DNA of 64,000 nucleotides from Thiohalocapsa sp. (GCF_022340605.1 NZ_JAJDNQ010000089.1:1-64000); one strand, 5' to 3'; shown: positions 9,012-18,314, counted from the stretch's first letter. Numbers and translations: made by a program. Notes: a model not told the origin generated them from the sequence alone.

Positions 9012-9926
9012 TCAGACCCTCGGCCGCCCTTCATCCAACGCGGTGCCAACGATCCTGGGCGCCGACCGCCGTCCGGCGACGCCCCAGAAGCCCAGCGCCA
9101 GCACGCCAATCCAGGCCGCGGCAAGCAGGCCGATGACGCCGTCGTAGCGGCCGGCGAGGAAGCCGAGGGCGGCGGCGGGGTCGGAGTCCGTCAGCCGGCG
9201 GGTCATCTGGATCACGAACACCCAGCCCGCGTGCAAGCCCACGCCCCACGCGATGTGCCCGGCGCGCTCGCGCACCAGCGCCAGAAACACCCCCACCAGG
9301 AACAGCGCGAGCATGGAATCCAGATGGCGCCAGTCCGCCACGCCGGTGAACACGCCCGCGAACATGGCCCGGGTGCCGGCCCAGTCGAAGGGGACGCCCG
9401 GCGGTAGGTCGTGCGGCTTCAAGAAGTGCAGCAGCGCGTATAGGGCCGCTGACCAGACCACGGCGGCGCGCAGCCCGTTGCGCCGGCGGATGGCACCGTA
9501 GAGGGCACCGCGGAAGAAGGTCTCCTCCAGCAGGCCGATCAGTAGCCCACCCACCAGCGCACCGACGGCCTTCTCCAGCACGAGCCACACCAGGCCATGC
9601 TGCGGCAGGTCGGGCACGCGTATCTCAAGCGCCAGCAGCGCCCAGATGAGCGCCGTGAGAATCAGCACCCCAAGCGCCCAGCCCGCGGCCACGTCCAGCA
9701 GAAACCGCCGCCGCGGGAGGCCGAAGCCGAGCGCAGCGGCGTTGTCCAGCCGCAAGAGCTTCAGGAACGGCCACAGCCCGAGCAGGATATAGAGCTGCGC
9801 CAGCCGCCCCATGACGCGCCGCGGCGGCTCGTCGATGAGGCCCATGTCCAGGAGCGGATGGGCAGTGAGCGCCGCCAGCACCAGGCAGCAGAAGAGATAT
9901 GCGAAGAAGATTGCTGTTGTGCGCAT
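9012..9926 (-). CDS. CPBP-family intramembrane metalloprotease
   Basis: A 304-residue polytopic membrane protein. The diagnostic CPBP/Abi motif 'GLLEETFFRGALYGAIRR' (EExxxR) is at about residue 152, a second conserved element 'SAALYALLHFLKP' with a His follows, and a third 'VGLHAGWVF' carries the last His. These Glu/His residues coordinate zinc in the Rce1-like CAAX protease fold. Start placed at ATG 9926; the ORF track frame extends far upstream only because the antisense of modE lacks stops. Target unknown. Confidence 0.85.
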   Translation of the reverse strand: MRTTAIFFAYLFCCLVLAALTAHPLLDMGLIDEPPRRVMGRLAQLYILLGLWPFLKLLRLDNAAALGFGLPRRRFLLDVAAGWALGVLILTALIWALLALEIRVPDLPQHGLVWLVLEKAVGALVGGLLIGLLEETFFRGALYGAIRRRNGLRAAVVWSAALYALLHFLKPHDLPPGVPFDWAGTRAMFAGVFTGVADWRHLDSMLALFLVGVFLALVRERAGHIAWGVGLHAGWVFVIQMTRRLTDSDPAAALGFLAGRYDGVIGLLAAAWIGVLALGFWGVAGRRSAPRIVGTALDEGRPRV

Positions 9927-10133
9927 GGGGCTGAGGCGGAACGAGGGCAGAGTGGCGCGCAGCGAAACACGCCCGACCGGCCAGCGCAAGCACATTGGCC
10001 CCATCGCTCCAGCCCTGGCACGGAGGCTCATGCTCGCGCGTCGGTGACGCGTTGCTGGAGCCGATGCGGCGGATCTGCGATGCTGTCGCACGGCCGACCG
10101 CGGCCACCGCGCCCCCACCCGATTACCAGAACC

Positions 10134-11024
10134 ATGCCGAAGCAGCAGAAGCCGCCCGGACCAGCCCTCCGAGCGGGCGACCACAAGGCAGCCAGTCCGT
10201 CCAGCGGGGCGGGGGCGCAGCCCGCCAAGCCCCCGCTCAACGTCGCGGGCCAGGTCTGGCTCAACGTCGACGAGGTGGCCTTCCTCGGCGAGGAGCGCAT
10301 CGCGCTGCTGGAGCAGATCGACGCGCGCGGCTCCATCACCCAGGCGGCGAAGGCCGCCGGGGTCAGCTACAAAGCCGCCTGGGACGCCGTGGACGCCATC
10401 AACAACGTCGCGCCGGCCCCGGTGGTGACCACGGCCACGGGCGGGCGCGGCGGCGGCGGCGCCCGGCTCACCGACGAGGGCCGGCGGCTCATCGCCGCCT
10501 ACCGCACCATCGCCGCGGAGTATCAGCGCTTCCTCGCCGGCGTCAACGCCGCCCTCGGCGACTCCGGCGCGGCGCTGGACGTGCTGCGGCGGCTGGCGCT
10601 GCGCACCAGCGCGCGCAACCACTTTATGGGCCGCGTCGCCGCGGTCACCGCGCGCCCCGTGGACGCGGAGGTGCAGATCGCACTCCCCGGCGGGCAGCGC
10701 ATTGTCGCCGGCATCACCAACGAGAGCGTCGAGTGCCTGGGTCTCAAGCCCGGGCGCGACGTCTGGGCGCTGGTCAAGGCCGTGGCCATCGCCATCGCCC
10801 CGGCGCCGCAGGAGCCGGCACCCGGCACCAACACGCTCTGCGGCACGGTGCAGCGCATCACCCGCAGCGACGGCCCGGCCGAGGTGGTGATCGCCCTCGA
10901 GGGCGGCGTAACGGTGTGCGGCGTCATCGACGCGAGCCAACTCGAGCCGCTCGGTATCGAGGAGCAGGGACCGGCCTGCGCCGTCTTCTCCACCACGAGC
11001 GTCATCGTCGGCGTCGACGACTGA
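10134..11024 (+). CDS. modE: ModE-family molybdate-responsive regulator, copy 1
   Basis: A 296-residue protein. After a 35-residue basic/proline-rich extension comes a ModE winged-helix DNA-binding domain ('LGEERIALLEQIDARGSITQAAK', 'SYKAAWDAVDAINN'), then two Mop/TOBE molybdate-binding domains ('TSARNHFMGRVAAVTARPVDAEV' and 'NTLCGTVQRITRSDGPAEVVIALEGG'). ModE represses molybdate uptake and activates or represses Mo-enzyme genes when Mo is bound. The ATG at 10134 was chosen; the longer track ORF is an artefact. It overlaps no other gene and is codirectional with a small hypothetical gene. The second Mop domain looks more diverged than the first. Confidence 0.88.
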   Translation: MPKQQKPPGPALRAGDHKAASPSSGAGAQPAKPPLNVAGQVWLNVDEVAFLGEERIALLEQIDARGSITQAAKAAGVSYKAAWDAVDAINNVAPAPVVTTATGGRGGGGARLTDEGRRLIAAYRTIAAEYQRFLAGVNAALGDSGAALDVLRRLALRTSARNHFMGRVAAVTARPVDAEVQIALPGGQRIVAGITNESVECLGLKPGRDVWALVKAVAIAIAPAPQEPAPGTNTLCGTVQRITRSDGPAEVVIALEGGVTVCGVIDASQLEPLGIEEQGPACAVFSTTSVIVGVDD

Positions 11025-11433
11025 GTCGGTTTGACGACGTAGCGGCGCGCTTTGTCACCTTTCCGCCCGCGCATCCCGCGCCCCCTTTCCCAACCGCATC
11101 GGGTCGCCGCCGGCGCTGCGCGCCACCGCACAGGCCGCACGCAGCCCGCGCCGGCCGGCGCTTGCGCATAGGCCAGCGGCCCTTGGCGGGGCCGTGCGCC
11201 GGCATGCGCACAGGCCCCGCGGTCCTAAGCCCAACAAGGCACCAATTCTGCTTATCAAATAACGGTGCACCTCAAAATGGTGGCACAGATCTCTGACCAC
11301 AAATTTTCTGACTGAGCGATCCGATGCGAAATACATCAATGTATACAGCGCTCATCCATCCATCGGCCGGCATCAGGCCGATAGGGCGGCAAGCCGCCGT
11401 CGCGCCTTACCACGGCGGGCGAGGGAGGATCGC
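11025..11433. other. Intergenic region with an AT-rich inverted repeat
   Basis: GC-rich up to 11220, then a locally AT-rich segment that includes the perfect inverted repeat ATACAT-CA-ATGTAT at 11331-11344, flanked by GCG and CGC. This could be an operator or promoter element for the small gene starting at 11434. Its half-sites only loosely resemble a ModE box, so no regulator is assigned. Confidence 0.4.
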
Positions 11434-11853
11434 ATGGTGACGAGCCCATCCTGCATCTATGGGGAGTCAAAGCGTGACGGCACCGGTCAACGAGACTGCT
11501 CGCCGCGCTGGCGCGAGCGGCTGCCGCCCTTGTGGCACGGCCGGGTGGTGGAGCCGCGCCGGTTTCGCGTTCACCGCGAGCACGAAATGCCGGCGCGGCA
11601 GGCGTTCGGGTACGACGACGCCGGCAGGCGCTGCTTCCACGCCTACGACTATCGCCTGATCGAGCCGCGCCTGGACGACGACGCCGGCCTCTGCGCCGCC
11701 CTGGTCTACGCCGAGTCGCTGCGCGCCTGGCGCCTGCACGACGGCCGCTGGCTGGTGAGCCTGCGGCAATGGCCCGACGGCGACGAGGGCGAGCTCATCG
11801 AGATCATGACGCTGATGAATCACATGCCGGGTCAAGGCATCGGTCAGGGGTAG
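11434..11853 (+). CDS. Hypothetical protein in the molybdenum region
   Basis: A 139-residue protein with a good ribosome-binding site (GGGAGGATCGC before ATG 11434). The middle portion is charged and looks folded ('RFRVHREHEMPARQAFGYDD', 'WRLHDGRWLVSLRQWPDGDEG'); no signal peptide or membrane helix. Its last ten bases overlap the last ten of the convergent modD gene. I do not recognise the family. Its place between modE and modD suggests, but does not show, a role in Mo metabolism. Confidence 0.6.
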   Translation: MVTSPSCIYGESKRDGTGQRDCSPRWRERLPPLWHGRVVEPRRFRVHREHEMPARQAFGYDDAGRRCFHAYDYRLIEPRLDDDAGLCAALVYAESLRAWRLHDGRWLVSLRQWPDGDEGELIEIMTLMNHMPGQGIGQG

Positions 11854-12692
11854 AATCGCACCTGCACGTCCCGCGGCGGCGCCAGGTGCGGCGCCGTCGT
11901 TACCAGCAGCCGGGCGCCGGCGCGGGCATAGTCCTCGGCGTTCTTGGCATTGACACCGCCAGCGGCGCCGACGACGGCACCGGAGCCGCACGCGGCAAGC
12001 GCAGCGGCGGTCTCGGCCACCTGCCCCGGCGTGAACTTCTCCAGTTGCAGCACATCCGCGTCGGCCCAAGTCAGCGCTTCCTCGGGGTTTGCCACCTCGA
12101 CGACAACGCACTTCTCCGGGCACAGCCGGCGCAGTCGCGCAAGGCTTGCAGCCGGCGGCTCGCCGCCCAAGAACTGGCGGTGCTCGGCGAAGACCAGCAG
12201 CGTTTCGGACAGGCCGTTGCGGTGCATCACGGCGCCACCGGCCTTGAATGCCTTCACCGCCAGCTTGCGGTTGCCGGGCACGTTCTTGCGCGTACCGGCG
12301 ACCATGGCGTCCGGGTGTCCGCGACGGGCAGCGGCGACGATGGCCGCGGCGCTGCTGGCGATACCGCCGCACCACTCCATCAGCGTCTGCGCCGTCTTCC
12401 AGCCGCGGTGCAGGGCGCCGGCGCTGCCACGCGCCTCGAGCAGCAGGGTCTCCGGCGCCGCGTCCGCGCCGGAGGCGACCGTCGGCGCGGCCTCGGCGCC
12501 GCAGAGCTGGAACAGCCGCACCGCCTCCTCGACGCCGCAGACGGTCATCGGGTCGCGGGCGAAGAAGCGGATCGTGCCGGGCGCGGCCGCGATGCCGAGC
12601 GACTCCGTGGTGAGGTCGCCGAAGGGCACGTCCTCGGCGAGGAGGGCATGCAGCTCGTGGTCGCCGAGAACGGGTGGAGGGGTTGCGATCAT
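11844..12692 (-). CDS. modD: ModD, quinolinate-phosphoribosyltransferase-like pyrophosphorylase
   Basis: A 282-residue homologue of NadC. It shows the family features 'LLAEDVPFGDLTTESLGI' at the N-terminus, 'AGTRKNVPGNRKLAVKAFKAGGAVMHRNGLSE' in the middle (NadC has TRKT.PG.R) and 'VVVEVANPEEAL..ADADVLQLEKF' plus 'GAAGGVNAKNAEDYA' at the C-terminal barrel. In the ModD subfamily the Lys/Thr TRKT is replaced as here by TRKN. ModD is encoded with molybdate transport genes in several proteobacteria; its reaction is not established. Start ATG 12692 is preceded by AGAGG. The genes for mop, modE2 and modABC lie about 1 kb away. Confidence 0.85.
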   Translation of the reverse strand: MIATPPPVLGDHELHALLAEDVPFGDLTTESLGIAAAPGTIRFFARDPMTVCGVEEAVRLFQLCGAEAAPTVASGADAAPETLLLEARGSAGALHRGWKTAQTLMEWCGGIASSAAAIVAAARRGHPDAMVAGTRKNVPGNRKLAVKAFKAGGAVMHRNGLSETLLVFAEHRQFLGGEPPAASLARLRRLCPEKCVVVEVANPEEALTWADADVLQLEKFTPGQVAETAAALAACGSGAVVGAAGGVNAKNAEDYARAGARLLVTTAPHLAPPRDVQVRFYP

Positions 12693-12859
12693 GGATACCT
12701 CTTGACTCGCATTGAGCTCCGCGCAGCATGGACAGGCGCGGACACGGGGGTAACGACGGTGCGCAAGCAAATGCCGCGCCGAGTCGTCCCGGGCGACACT
12801 GATTGTTGACGGCGCCGAAGATCGCTCAGCGGCGCCAAATGGTTGTCGTGGAGTCACGT

Positions 12860-12962
12860 TTTTCGTTGTCGTTGCAGTTGTCGTCGTCGCTATCGCTATC
12901 GCTATCGTTGTCGTTGTCGTTGCTGTAATCGGCTACCCCACCACGACCACGACCACGATCGC
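12860..12962. repeat. GTTGTC/GTCGCTATC microsatellite array (family A)
   Basis: A run of GTTGTC and GTCGCTATC-like units (12864-12930) is followed by GTAATCGG and by the inverse CCACGACCACGACCACGATC, again giving a foldable palindrome. It lies upstream of modD in a roughly 1-kb gap with no convincing gene. Confidence 0.65.
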
Positions 12963-13028
12963 TGTTCGGCTTGCGAAAGCGATGATCATCACCCGTCGGT
13001 CTGAGGCGAAGCCTCGGCAGAGATCCGG

Positions 13029-13130
13029 CAAGTATTCGGTGTACGCCGGCTTATCGCAGCGTAACCCGACGATGAACCTCGGTAACCCATTGATTGTCGG
13101 GTTACGCTCTCGCTAACCCGACGATGCTAG
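13029..13130. repeat. Palindromic repeat (family B), inverted orientation
   Basis: The element starts with CAAGTATTCGGTGTA, the reverse complement of the family B tail, then CGCAGCGTAACCCGAC and GTCGGGTTACGCTCTCGCTAACCCGAC. It is about 100 bp long and matches the copies at 5.8, 22.8, 31.1, 55.7 and 61.4 kb. Confidence 0.7.
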
Positions 13131-13167
13131 TCCGGCGACGTGAGGGCTCCGCTACCGGTCGTTGCCC

Positions 13168-13243
13168 GTGTCGCCCTGGAGAACGACACGCGCTGGCGGC
13201 GGGCGGAGACTGTCGACCGGAGTGTCGCCCTCCAGGGCGACAC
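13168..13243. promoter_or_regulatory. Pair of 22-bp palindromes, possible operators
   Basis: Two near-identical palindromes, GTGTCGCCCTGGAGAACGACAC at 13168-13189 (given here in two parts GTGTCG...CGACAC) and a more perfect version at 13222-13243, share 18 of 22 positions and lie 54 bp apart, about five helical turns. Additional half-sites follow (GCGACGATTGTCGC at 13284-13297, CGACAC at 13334). A TATATT hexamer is at 13325-13330. I see no convincing gene directly downstream, so the regulated target is unclear. Regulator unknown. Confidence 0.45.
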
Positions 13244-13672
13244 AACCGCCGCTAGCGCCGACATCTCGAGCAGTCTCGGTAAGGCGACGATTGTCGCGAA
13301 GTCTACGCAACGTGATTACTTTTGTATATTACGCGACACGCTGTACGCTCCACTTCCATGCGCTTCGAGACGGTCAGGGAAGGCTGATGGCGGGTCAAGG
13401 GTTGCAGCGGGCGGCGCGCTCGCGGCGCAAGCGCGTTCGCGGCGATGTCGAGGCGGTCATCCGGGCCCAATGCTCCAGAGGCCGCGAGCCGTCTCATGCC
13501 AGCCATGCGCCTTTGGCGCCGAACGCGCGCGGGGTTGGAGCAACCGATTGCAGGATTGGCCGATTGCAGGATTGGCCGAAGCGTTGGCCGAGCGCCGACC
13601 ACATCGCACCATTTCGGTGCAGCAACCACCGCGCTCGGCCAGCTTCGCTATAGACTAGTGCATATTGCGTGT

Positions 13673-14101
13673 TCAGGCGGGAACGCCGAGAATAACCAAC
13701 GGCGCCTTGATCACGGCCGTAGCCGCAACACCTTCCTTGAGGCCCAGTTCATCGCTCGCCTTGTGCGTGATGGTGGCATGCACCTCGTCGCCGGAGGGCA
13801 GCGCGATGGTGACCTCGGCATTGATGGGGCCGATATCGAGGGCCTTGACGGTGCCCGGGAGACTGTTGCGGGCCGACAGACGCACGCCGGAAGCGTCGGT
13901 CATGACCAGCACGGACGATGCCTTGAACAGCGCGACAGCCTCCGCGCCAGGCTTTAGATTCAAAGACTTGACGCTCGCGTTCGTGACGACGGCAACGATT
14001 TCCTGACCGCCCGGCAGCGCCAACGTCACCTCGGCGTTGATGGCGCCCGGGGTGACGGAGACGACCTTGCCGTGGAATTGGTTGCGCGCGCTGATCTTCA
14101 T
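13673..14101 (-). CDS. mop: Tandem-Mop molbindin (molybdopterin-binding / molybdate storage protein)
   Basis: A 142-residue protein made of two Mop domains and nothing else: residues 1-70 ('KISARNQFHGKVVSVTPGAINAEV', 'TNASVKSLNLKPGAEAVALFKASSV') and 73-140 ('RLSARNSLPGTVKALDIGPINAEV', 'KASDELGLKEGVAATAVIKAPLV'). Such di-Mop molbindins bind molybdate or tungstate cooperatively and buffer it in the cytoplasm. It is transcribed divergently from the second modE with 179 bases between start codons, and a ModE-like box lies in that interval, so ModE control is likely. ATG 14101 is the only reasonable start. Confidence 0.9.
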   Translation of the reverse strand: MKISARNQFHGKVVSVTPGAINAEVTLALPGGQEIVAVVTNASVKSLNLKPGAEAVALFKASSVLVMTDASGVRLSARNSLPGTVKALDIGPINAEVTIALPSGDEVHATITHKASDELGLKEGVAATAVIKAPLVILGVPA

Positions 14102-14250
14102 GCAAATGGCCTCGTTGTCATTGGTTGGTATGGCGCCGCAGCGGACGGAGCCGGCGCGACGAGCACCGAGGCTAAGGTAACCCGCTCGGCAGATACAAGC
14201 TTAGCGCCGGAGGGGGTTGGCCCCTGGTTTGCAGTGCCTTGCGGGCCATG

Positions 14251-14275
14251 TCGTTATATCGTTCGAAATATAGAG
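14251..14275. promoter_or_regulatory. Candidate ModE box
   Basis: TCGTTATATCGTTCGAAATATAGAG is an imperfect inverted repeat whose left half CGTTATAT equals the conserved ModE half-site of Escherichia coli (CGnTATATA-spacer-TATATAACG) and whose right half ATATAGAG matches it partly. It ends six bases before the modE2 ATG and lies between mop and modE2, so it could mediate autoregulation and mop repression. Function inferred. Confidence 0.55.
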
Positions 14276-14280
14276 CCTCC

Positions 14281-15108
14281 ATGACAACTCCACGCGCGCG
14301 CTCCCCCCGCCTGGTCGGCCGACTCTCGCTGGCCACCGAGCTCGGCGATCTGCTGGGCGACACGCGCATCCGGCTGCTGGAGGCCATCGGCCGCCACGGC
14401 TCCATCGCCCGGGCAGCCAAGGCCGTGCCCATGTCCTACAGGGCGGCCTGGGATGCGCTGGATGCGATGAACAACCTGACCGCACAACCGCTGGTGGAGA
14501 GCTCGATCGGCGGGCGCGACGGTGGCGGCACCCGGCTGACGGCGCACGGCCGCAGGCTGGTGGCCCTCTACCGGGCCGTCGAGCACGAGTACCAGGAGGC
14601 GCTCGATCGCCTGGGCGCACAACTGGATCTGGTGAGCGACGGCGACGAGCACGCCTTCCGGGCACTGCTCAGTCGCATGTCGCTGCACACCAGCGCCCGC
14701 AACCGCTTTGCCGGCACGCTCGTCCAGCTCAGCACCGACCAGGTTGGCGCGCACGCGACGGTGCGGCTCGGCGCCGACACACAGGTCACCGCGCTGCTGA
14801 CGCGCGAGAGCGCCGAGGCGTTCGCGCTCAAGCCGGGCGCCGAGGTGCAGGCCCTGGTCAAGGCCACGGCCGTGATGCTGGGCACGGGCCGGGGGCTGCG
14901 CACGTCGGCGGCAAACCAGCTCTGGGGCGAGGTCAGCCGTATCCGGGAAGGCCCACTGGAGGCCGACGTGACGCTGCGGCTGCCCGGGGACTTGCGCCTC
15001 GCCGCCCTGATCACCCGCGCCGAACTGGAGCAGCTCGACCTGCGGCCCGGCCGCGAGGCATGCGCCGTATTTCAAGCGTCCAGCGTCATTCTGGCGAGCT
15101 GCGCGTAG
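14281..15108 (+). CDS. modE: ModE-family molybdate-responsive regulator, copy 2
   Basis: A 275-residue full-length ModE: winged-helix DNA-binding domain at about 10-110 ('LLGDTRIRLLEAIGRHGSIARAAK', 'SYRAAWDALDAMNNL') and two Mop domains ('TSARNRFAGTLVQLSTDQVGAHA' and 'TSAANQLWGEVSRIREGPLEADV'). It lacks the long N-terminal extension of the copy at 10.1 kb. It precedes modABC by 75 bases in the same direction, so it may be cotranscribed with them, and it is divergent from mop. Having a regulator at the head of the transporter genes is a common modEABC arrangement. Confidence 0.92.
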   Translation: MTTPRARSPRLVGRLSLATELGDLLGDTRIRLLEAIGRHGSIARAAKAVPMSYRAAWDALDAMNNLTAQPLVESSIGGRDGGGTRLTAHGRRLVALYRAVEHEYQEALDRLGAQLDLVSDGDEHAFRALLSRMSLHTSARNRFAGTLVQLSTDQVGAHATVRLGADTQVTALLTRESAEAFALKPGAEVQALVKATAVMLGTGRGLRTSAANQLWGEVSRIREGPLEADVTLRLPGDLRLAALITRAELEQLDLRPGREACAVFQASSVILASCA

Positions 15109-15939
<831 letters not shown>

Positions 15940-16026
15940 TACGGAGGACTGGCGCAGCAGTGCACTGAGTGCTCAAAGTGCAGGAGCGGAAAGAGTGCAT
16001 GAAGTGCAAGAGTGCACGCACGGCCC

Positions 16027-16114
16027 TGCACTCCTGCACTCCTGCACGCCTGCACTCCTGCACTCCTGCACTCCTGCACGCCTGCACTCCTGCACGCCTG
16101 CACTCCTGCACGCC
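16027..16114. repeat. 8-bp tandem repeat (11 units) between modA and modB
   Basis: Eleven head-to-tail copies of the octamer TGCACTCC or its variant TGCACGCC span 88 bp. The upstream 15966-16020 segment contains the inverse motif (GTGCAGGAG, GAGTGCA, AAGTGCAAGAGTGCACG), so the RNA could fold into alternative hairpins. A 7-bp echo (CACTCTG three times) lies just before the modB start at about 16160-16181. A single family C REP copy is at 16126-16150. Confidence 0.85.
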
Positions 16115-16190
16115 TGTAACCTTGATCGCGGCGGAGACGCCGCTCCCACATCGGCCCCGGCACTCTGCACTCTGCACTCTGAACTTCGAA

Positions 16191-16868
16191 ATGCCCCTAT
16201 CCGAAACCGACCTCGAAGCCATCGTCCTGACTCTGGAACTGGCGACGGTCACGACCCTGATCCTGTTCCTCGTCGGCACACCCATCGCCTGGTGGCTGTC
16301 GCGCACCCGCTCGCGCTGGAAGGGACCCATCGGCGCCGTGGTGGCGCTGCCGCTGGTGCTGCCGCCGTCGGTGCTGGGCTTCTATCTCCTGGTGACACTG
16401 GGGCCGAACGGCCCCGTGGGCTGGCTCACCCAAACCCTCGGCATCGGCCTCCTGCCCTTCACCTTCTGGGGGCTGGTGGTGGGCTCGGTGCTCTATTCCC
16501 TTCCCTTCATGGTGCAGCCGGTGCAGAACGCCTTCGAGGCCATCGGCGAGCGGCCGCTGGAGGCGGCCGCGACCCTGCGCGCGTCGCCACTGGACCGCTT
16601 CTTCACCGTGGCGCTGCCGCTGTCGCTGCCGGGCTTCGTCACCGCCGGTATCCTCACCTTCGCGCACACCGTTGGCGAGTTCGGTGTAGTGCTGATGATC
16701 GGCGGCAACATCCCGGGCGTGACTCGGGTCGCGTCGGTGCAGATCTACGACTATGTGGAGGCGCTGGAGTACGGCGAGGCGCACCGCCTGGCAGCGGTGC
16801 TACTGGTGTTCTCGTTCCTGGTGCTGCTGGCGCTCTACTCCTGGCGGCCGGACCACACACGGAAATGA
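16191..16868 (+). CDS. modB: Molybdate ABC transporter permease
   Basis: A 225-residue inner-membrane protein with about five helices. The cytoplasmic '[34 protein letters not shown]' is the EAA motif that contacts ModC, and '[26 protein letters not shown]' is a conserved ModB/CysTW signature. ATG 16191 was chosen because the upstream frame is repeat sequence. Its stop overlaps the modC start as ATGA, which indicates translational coupling. The unusually long 251-bp spacer after modA is filled by tandem repeats. Confidence 0.92.
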   Translation: MPLSETDLEAIVLTLELATVTTLILFLVGTPIAWWLSRTRSRWKGPIGAVVALPLVLPPSVLGFYLLVTLGPNGPVGWLTQTLGIGLLPFTFWGLVVGSVLYSLPFMVQPVQNAFEAIGERPLEAAATLRASPLDRFFTVALPLSLPGFVTAGILTFAHTVGEFGVVLMIGGNIPGVTRVASVQIYDYVEALEYGEAHRLAAVLLVFSFLVLLALYSWRPDHTRK

Positions 16869-17968
16869 CCATGGCCAAGCCCGGCATCCAAGCCCGCGTC
16901 CGCGTCCAGTGGCCCGGCTTCGCGCTGGACGTGGACGAGCGCCTGCCCGGCCTGGGCGTTACGGCGCTGTTCGGCCACTCCGGCTCCGGCAAGACCACGC
17001 TGCTGCGCTGCATCGCCGGGCTGGAGCACGCGGCCGCGGGCGAGATCCGGTTCAACGGCGAGACCTGGCAGGACGCCAGCACCTGGGTGCCCACGCACCG
17101 CCGCCCCATCGGCTACGTGTTCCAGGAAGCGAGCCTGTTCCCCCACCTGACGGTGCTGAGCAACCTGCGCTATGGACAGAAACGCAGCCAGGCCAAGGGC
17201 CAAGGCCAAGATGCAAGGGAAGCCAGGTTCAGCCTGGAGCACGCCATCGAGCTGCTTGGCATCGGCCACCTGCTAAAGCGCCGACCGGCGTCGCTCTCCG
17301 GCGGCGAGCGCCAGCGCGTCGGCATCGCCCGCGCGCTGGCGGTGAGCCCGCGGCTGCTGCTTATGGACGAGCCGCTGGCGGCGCTGGACCTGGCGCGCAA
17401 GCAGGAGATCCTGCCGTACCTGGAGCGTCTGCACGACGATCTGGAAATCCCGGTGCTCTACGTGAGCCACGCCCCGGACGAGGTCGCGCGGCTCGCCGAC
17501 CACTTGGTGGTAATGGACGCGGGCCGGGTGCTGGCGAGCGGCCCGCTGAACCAGATCCTGTCGCGGCTGGACCTGCCGATTCGCCTGGGCGAGGACGCGG
17601 GCGTGGTGCTCGACGGCCGGGTGGCCGAGCGCGACGAGCGCTGGCACCTGCTGCGGGTCGCCTGCTGCAGCGCGAGCCTCTGGGTGCGCGACAGCGGTGC
17701 CGCCATTGGCGACCACGCGCGCATCCGCATCCTGGCGCGCGACGTCAGCATCGCCCACGAACCCAAGACCGGCACCAGCATCCTCAACACCCTGCCCGCC
17801 CGCGTGCTATCGCTCGGCAACGACGCCCATCCGGCGCTGTCGCTGGTGAAGCTGGACGTGGCCGGCTCCCCGGTGCTCGCCCGCGTCACCCACCGCTCCG
17901 CCGAGCAGTTGGGCCTCGCGCCCGGCATGACCGTCTGGATTCAGATCAAGGCTGTGGCTTTGTTGTGA
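16865..17968 (+). CDS. modC: Molybdate ABC transporter ATP-binding protein
   Basis: A 367-residue ATPase with Walker A '[13 protein letters not shown]', Q-loop '[12 protein letters not shown]', signature '[15 protein letters not shown]', Walker B '[12 protein letters not shown]' and the switch His in 'YVSHAPDE'. The C-terminal 70 residues form a TOBE/Mop domain ('[27 protein letters not shown]', '[19 protein letters not shown]') that binds molybdate in regulated ModC proteins. A short Gln/Lys-rich insertion '[17 protein letters not shown]' precedes the helical subdomain. Start ATG 16865 overlaps modB; ATG 16871 is an alternative. A bidirectional terminator follows 55 bases downstream. Confidence 0.93.
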   Translation: MTMAKPGIQARVRVQWPGFALDVDERLPGLGVTALFGHSGSGKTTLLRCIAGLEHAAAGEIRFNGETWQDASTWVPTHRRPIGYVFQEASLFPHLTVLSNLRYGQKRSQAKGQGQDAREARFSLEHAIELLGIGHLLKRRPASLSGGERQRVGIARALAVSPRLLLMDEPLAALDLARKQEILPYLERLHDDLEIPVLYVSHAPDEVARLADHLVVMDAGRVLASGPLNQILSRLDLPIRLGEDAGVVLDGRVAERDERWHLLRVACCSASLWVRDSGAAIGDHARIRILARDVSIAHEPKTGTSILNTLPARVLSLGNDAHPALSLVKLDVAGSPVLARVTHRSAEQLGLAPGMTVWIQIKAVALL

Positions 17969-18023
17969 GCTCAGCGGATCCCGGCACCGAGCCTGCCGCT
18001 CCCATATAACGCCACGACAAACG

Positions 18024-18057
18024 AAAAGGGCCAGCCCGAAGGTCGAGCTGGCCCTTT
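18024..18057. terminator. Bidirectional intrinsic terminator between modC and tRNA-Pro
   Basis: GGGCCAGC (18028-18035) and GCTGGCCC (18047-18054) form an 8-bp GC stem with an 11-base loop, flanked by AAAA on the left and TTT on the right. On the minus strand the stem is followed by TTTTCGTTT, so it terminates the tRNA transcript; on the plus strand it serves modABC. Confidence 0.8.
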
Positions 18058-18071
18058 GCGTTGGCTTGAAT

Positions 18072-18148
18072 TGGTCGGGGTGAAAGGATTCGAACCTTCG
18101 ACCCCTGCCTCCCGAAGACAGTGCTCTACCAGGCTGAGCTACACCCCG
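18072..18148 (-). tRNA. tRNA-Pro (anticodon CGG)
   Basis: The minus strand folds into a full cloverleaf: acceptor stem CGGGGTG/CACCCCG, D arm GCTC...GAGC, anticodon arm CTGTC-TTCGGGA-GGCAG with anticodon CGG, a five-base variable loop and T arm GAAGG-TTCGAAT-CCTTT. The CCA end is encoded (TGG at 18072-18074 on the plus strand). It reads CCG proline codons, which are common in this high-GC genome. Confidence 0.97.
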
Positions 18149-18314
18149 ATTGTGTCGTGCGATTGTCTAGCGCGCGTGCCGGCCGCCATGGAGCCGAACG
18201 CGTTTTCTTGCCGCTCCGCGGCGTCTTCAGTTCCGTTGTGATCGAAGGCGGCCGGGAACCGCTTTCAATCTTATCGCCTGCACCCGCTCCAGAGTGAAGA
18301 GGGGCGGCGTCCGG

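Noticed and set aside
13387-13653. 88-codon ORF MAGQGLQRAARS... with GGGAAGG ribosome-binding site
   Set aside because: It has no domain pattern, contains a direct DNA repeat (ATTGGCCGATTGCAGG) and is Arg/Ala-rich as expected for random high-GC frames; kept only as a possible target of the nearby palindromes.
16024-16115. CRISPR array
   Set aside because: The 8-bp units are contiguous without spacers, so this is a simple tandem repeat.
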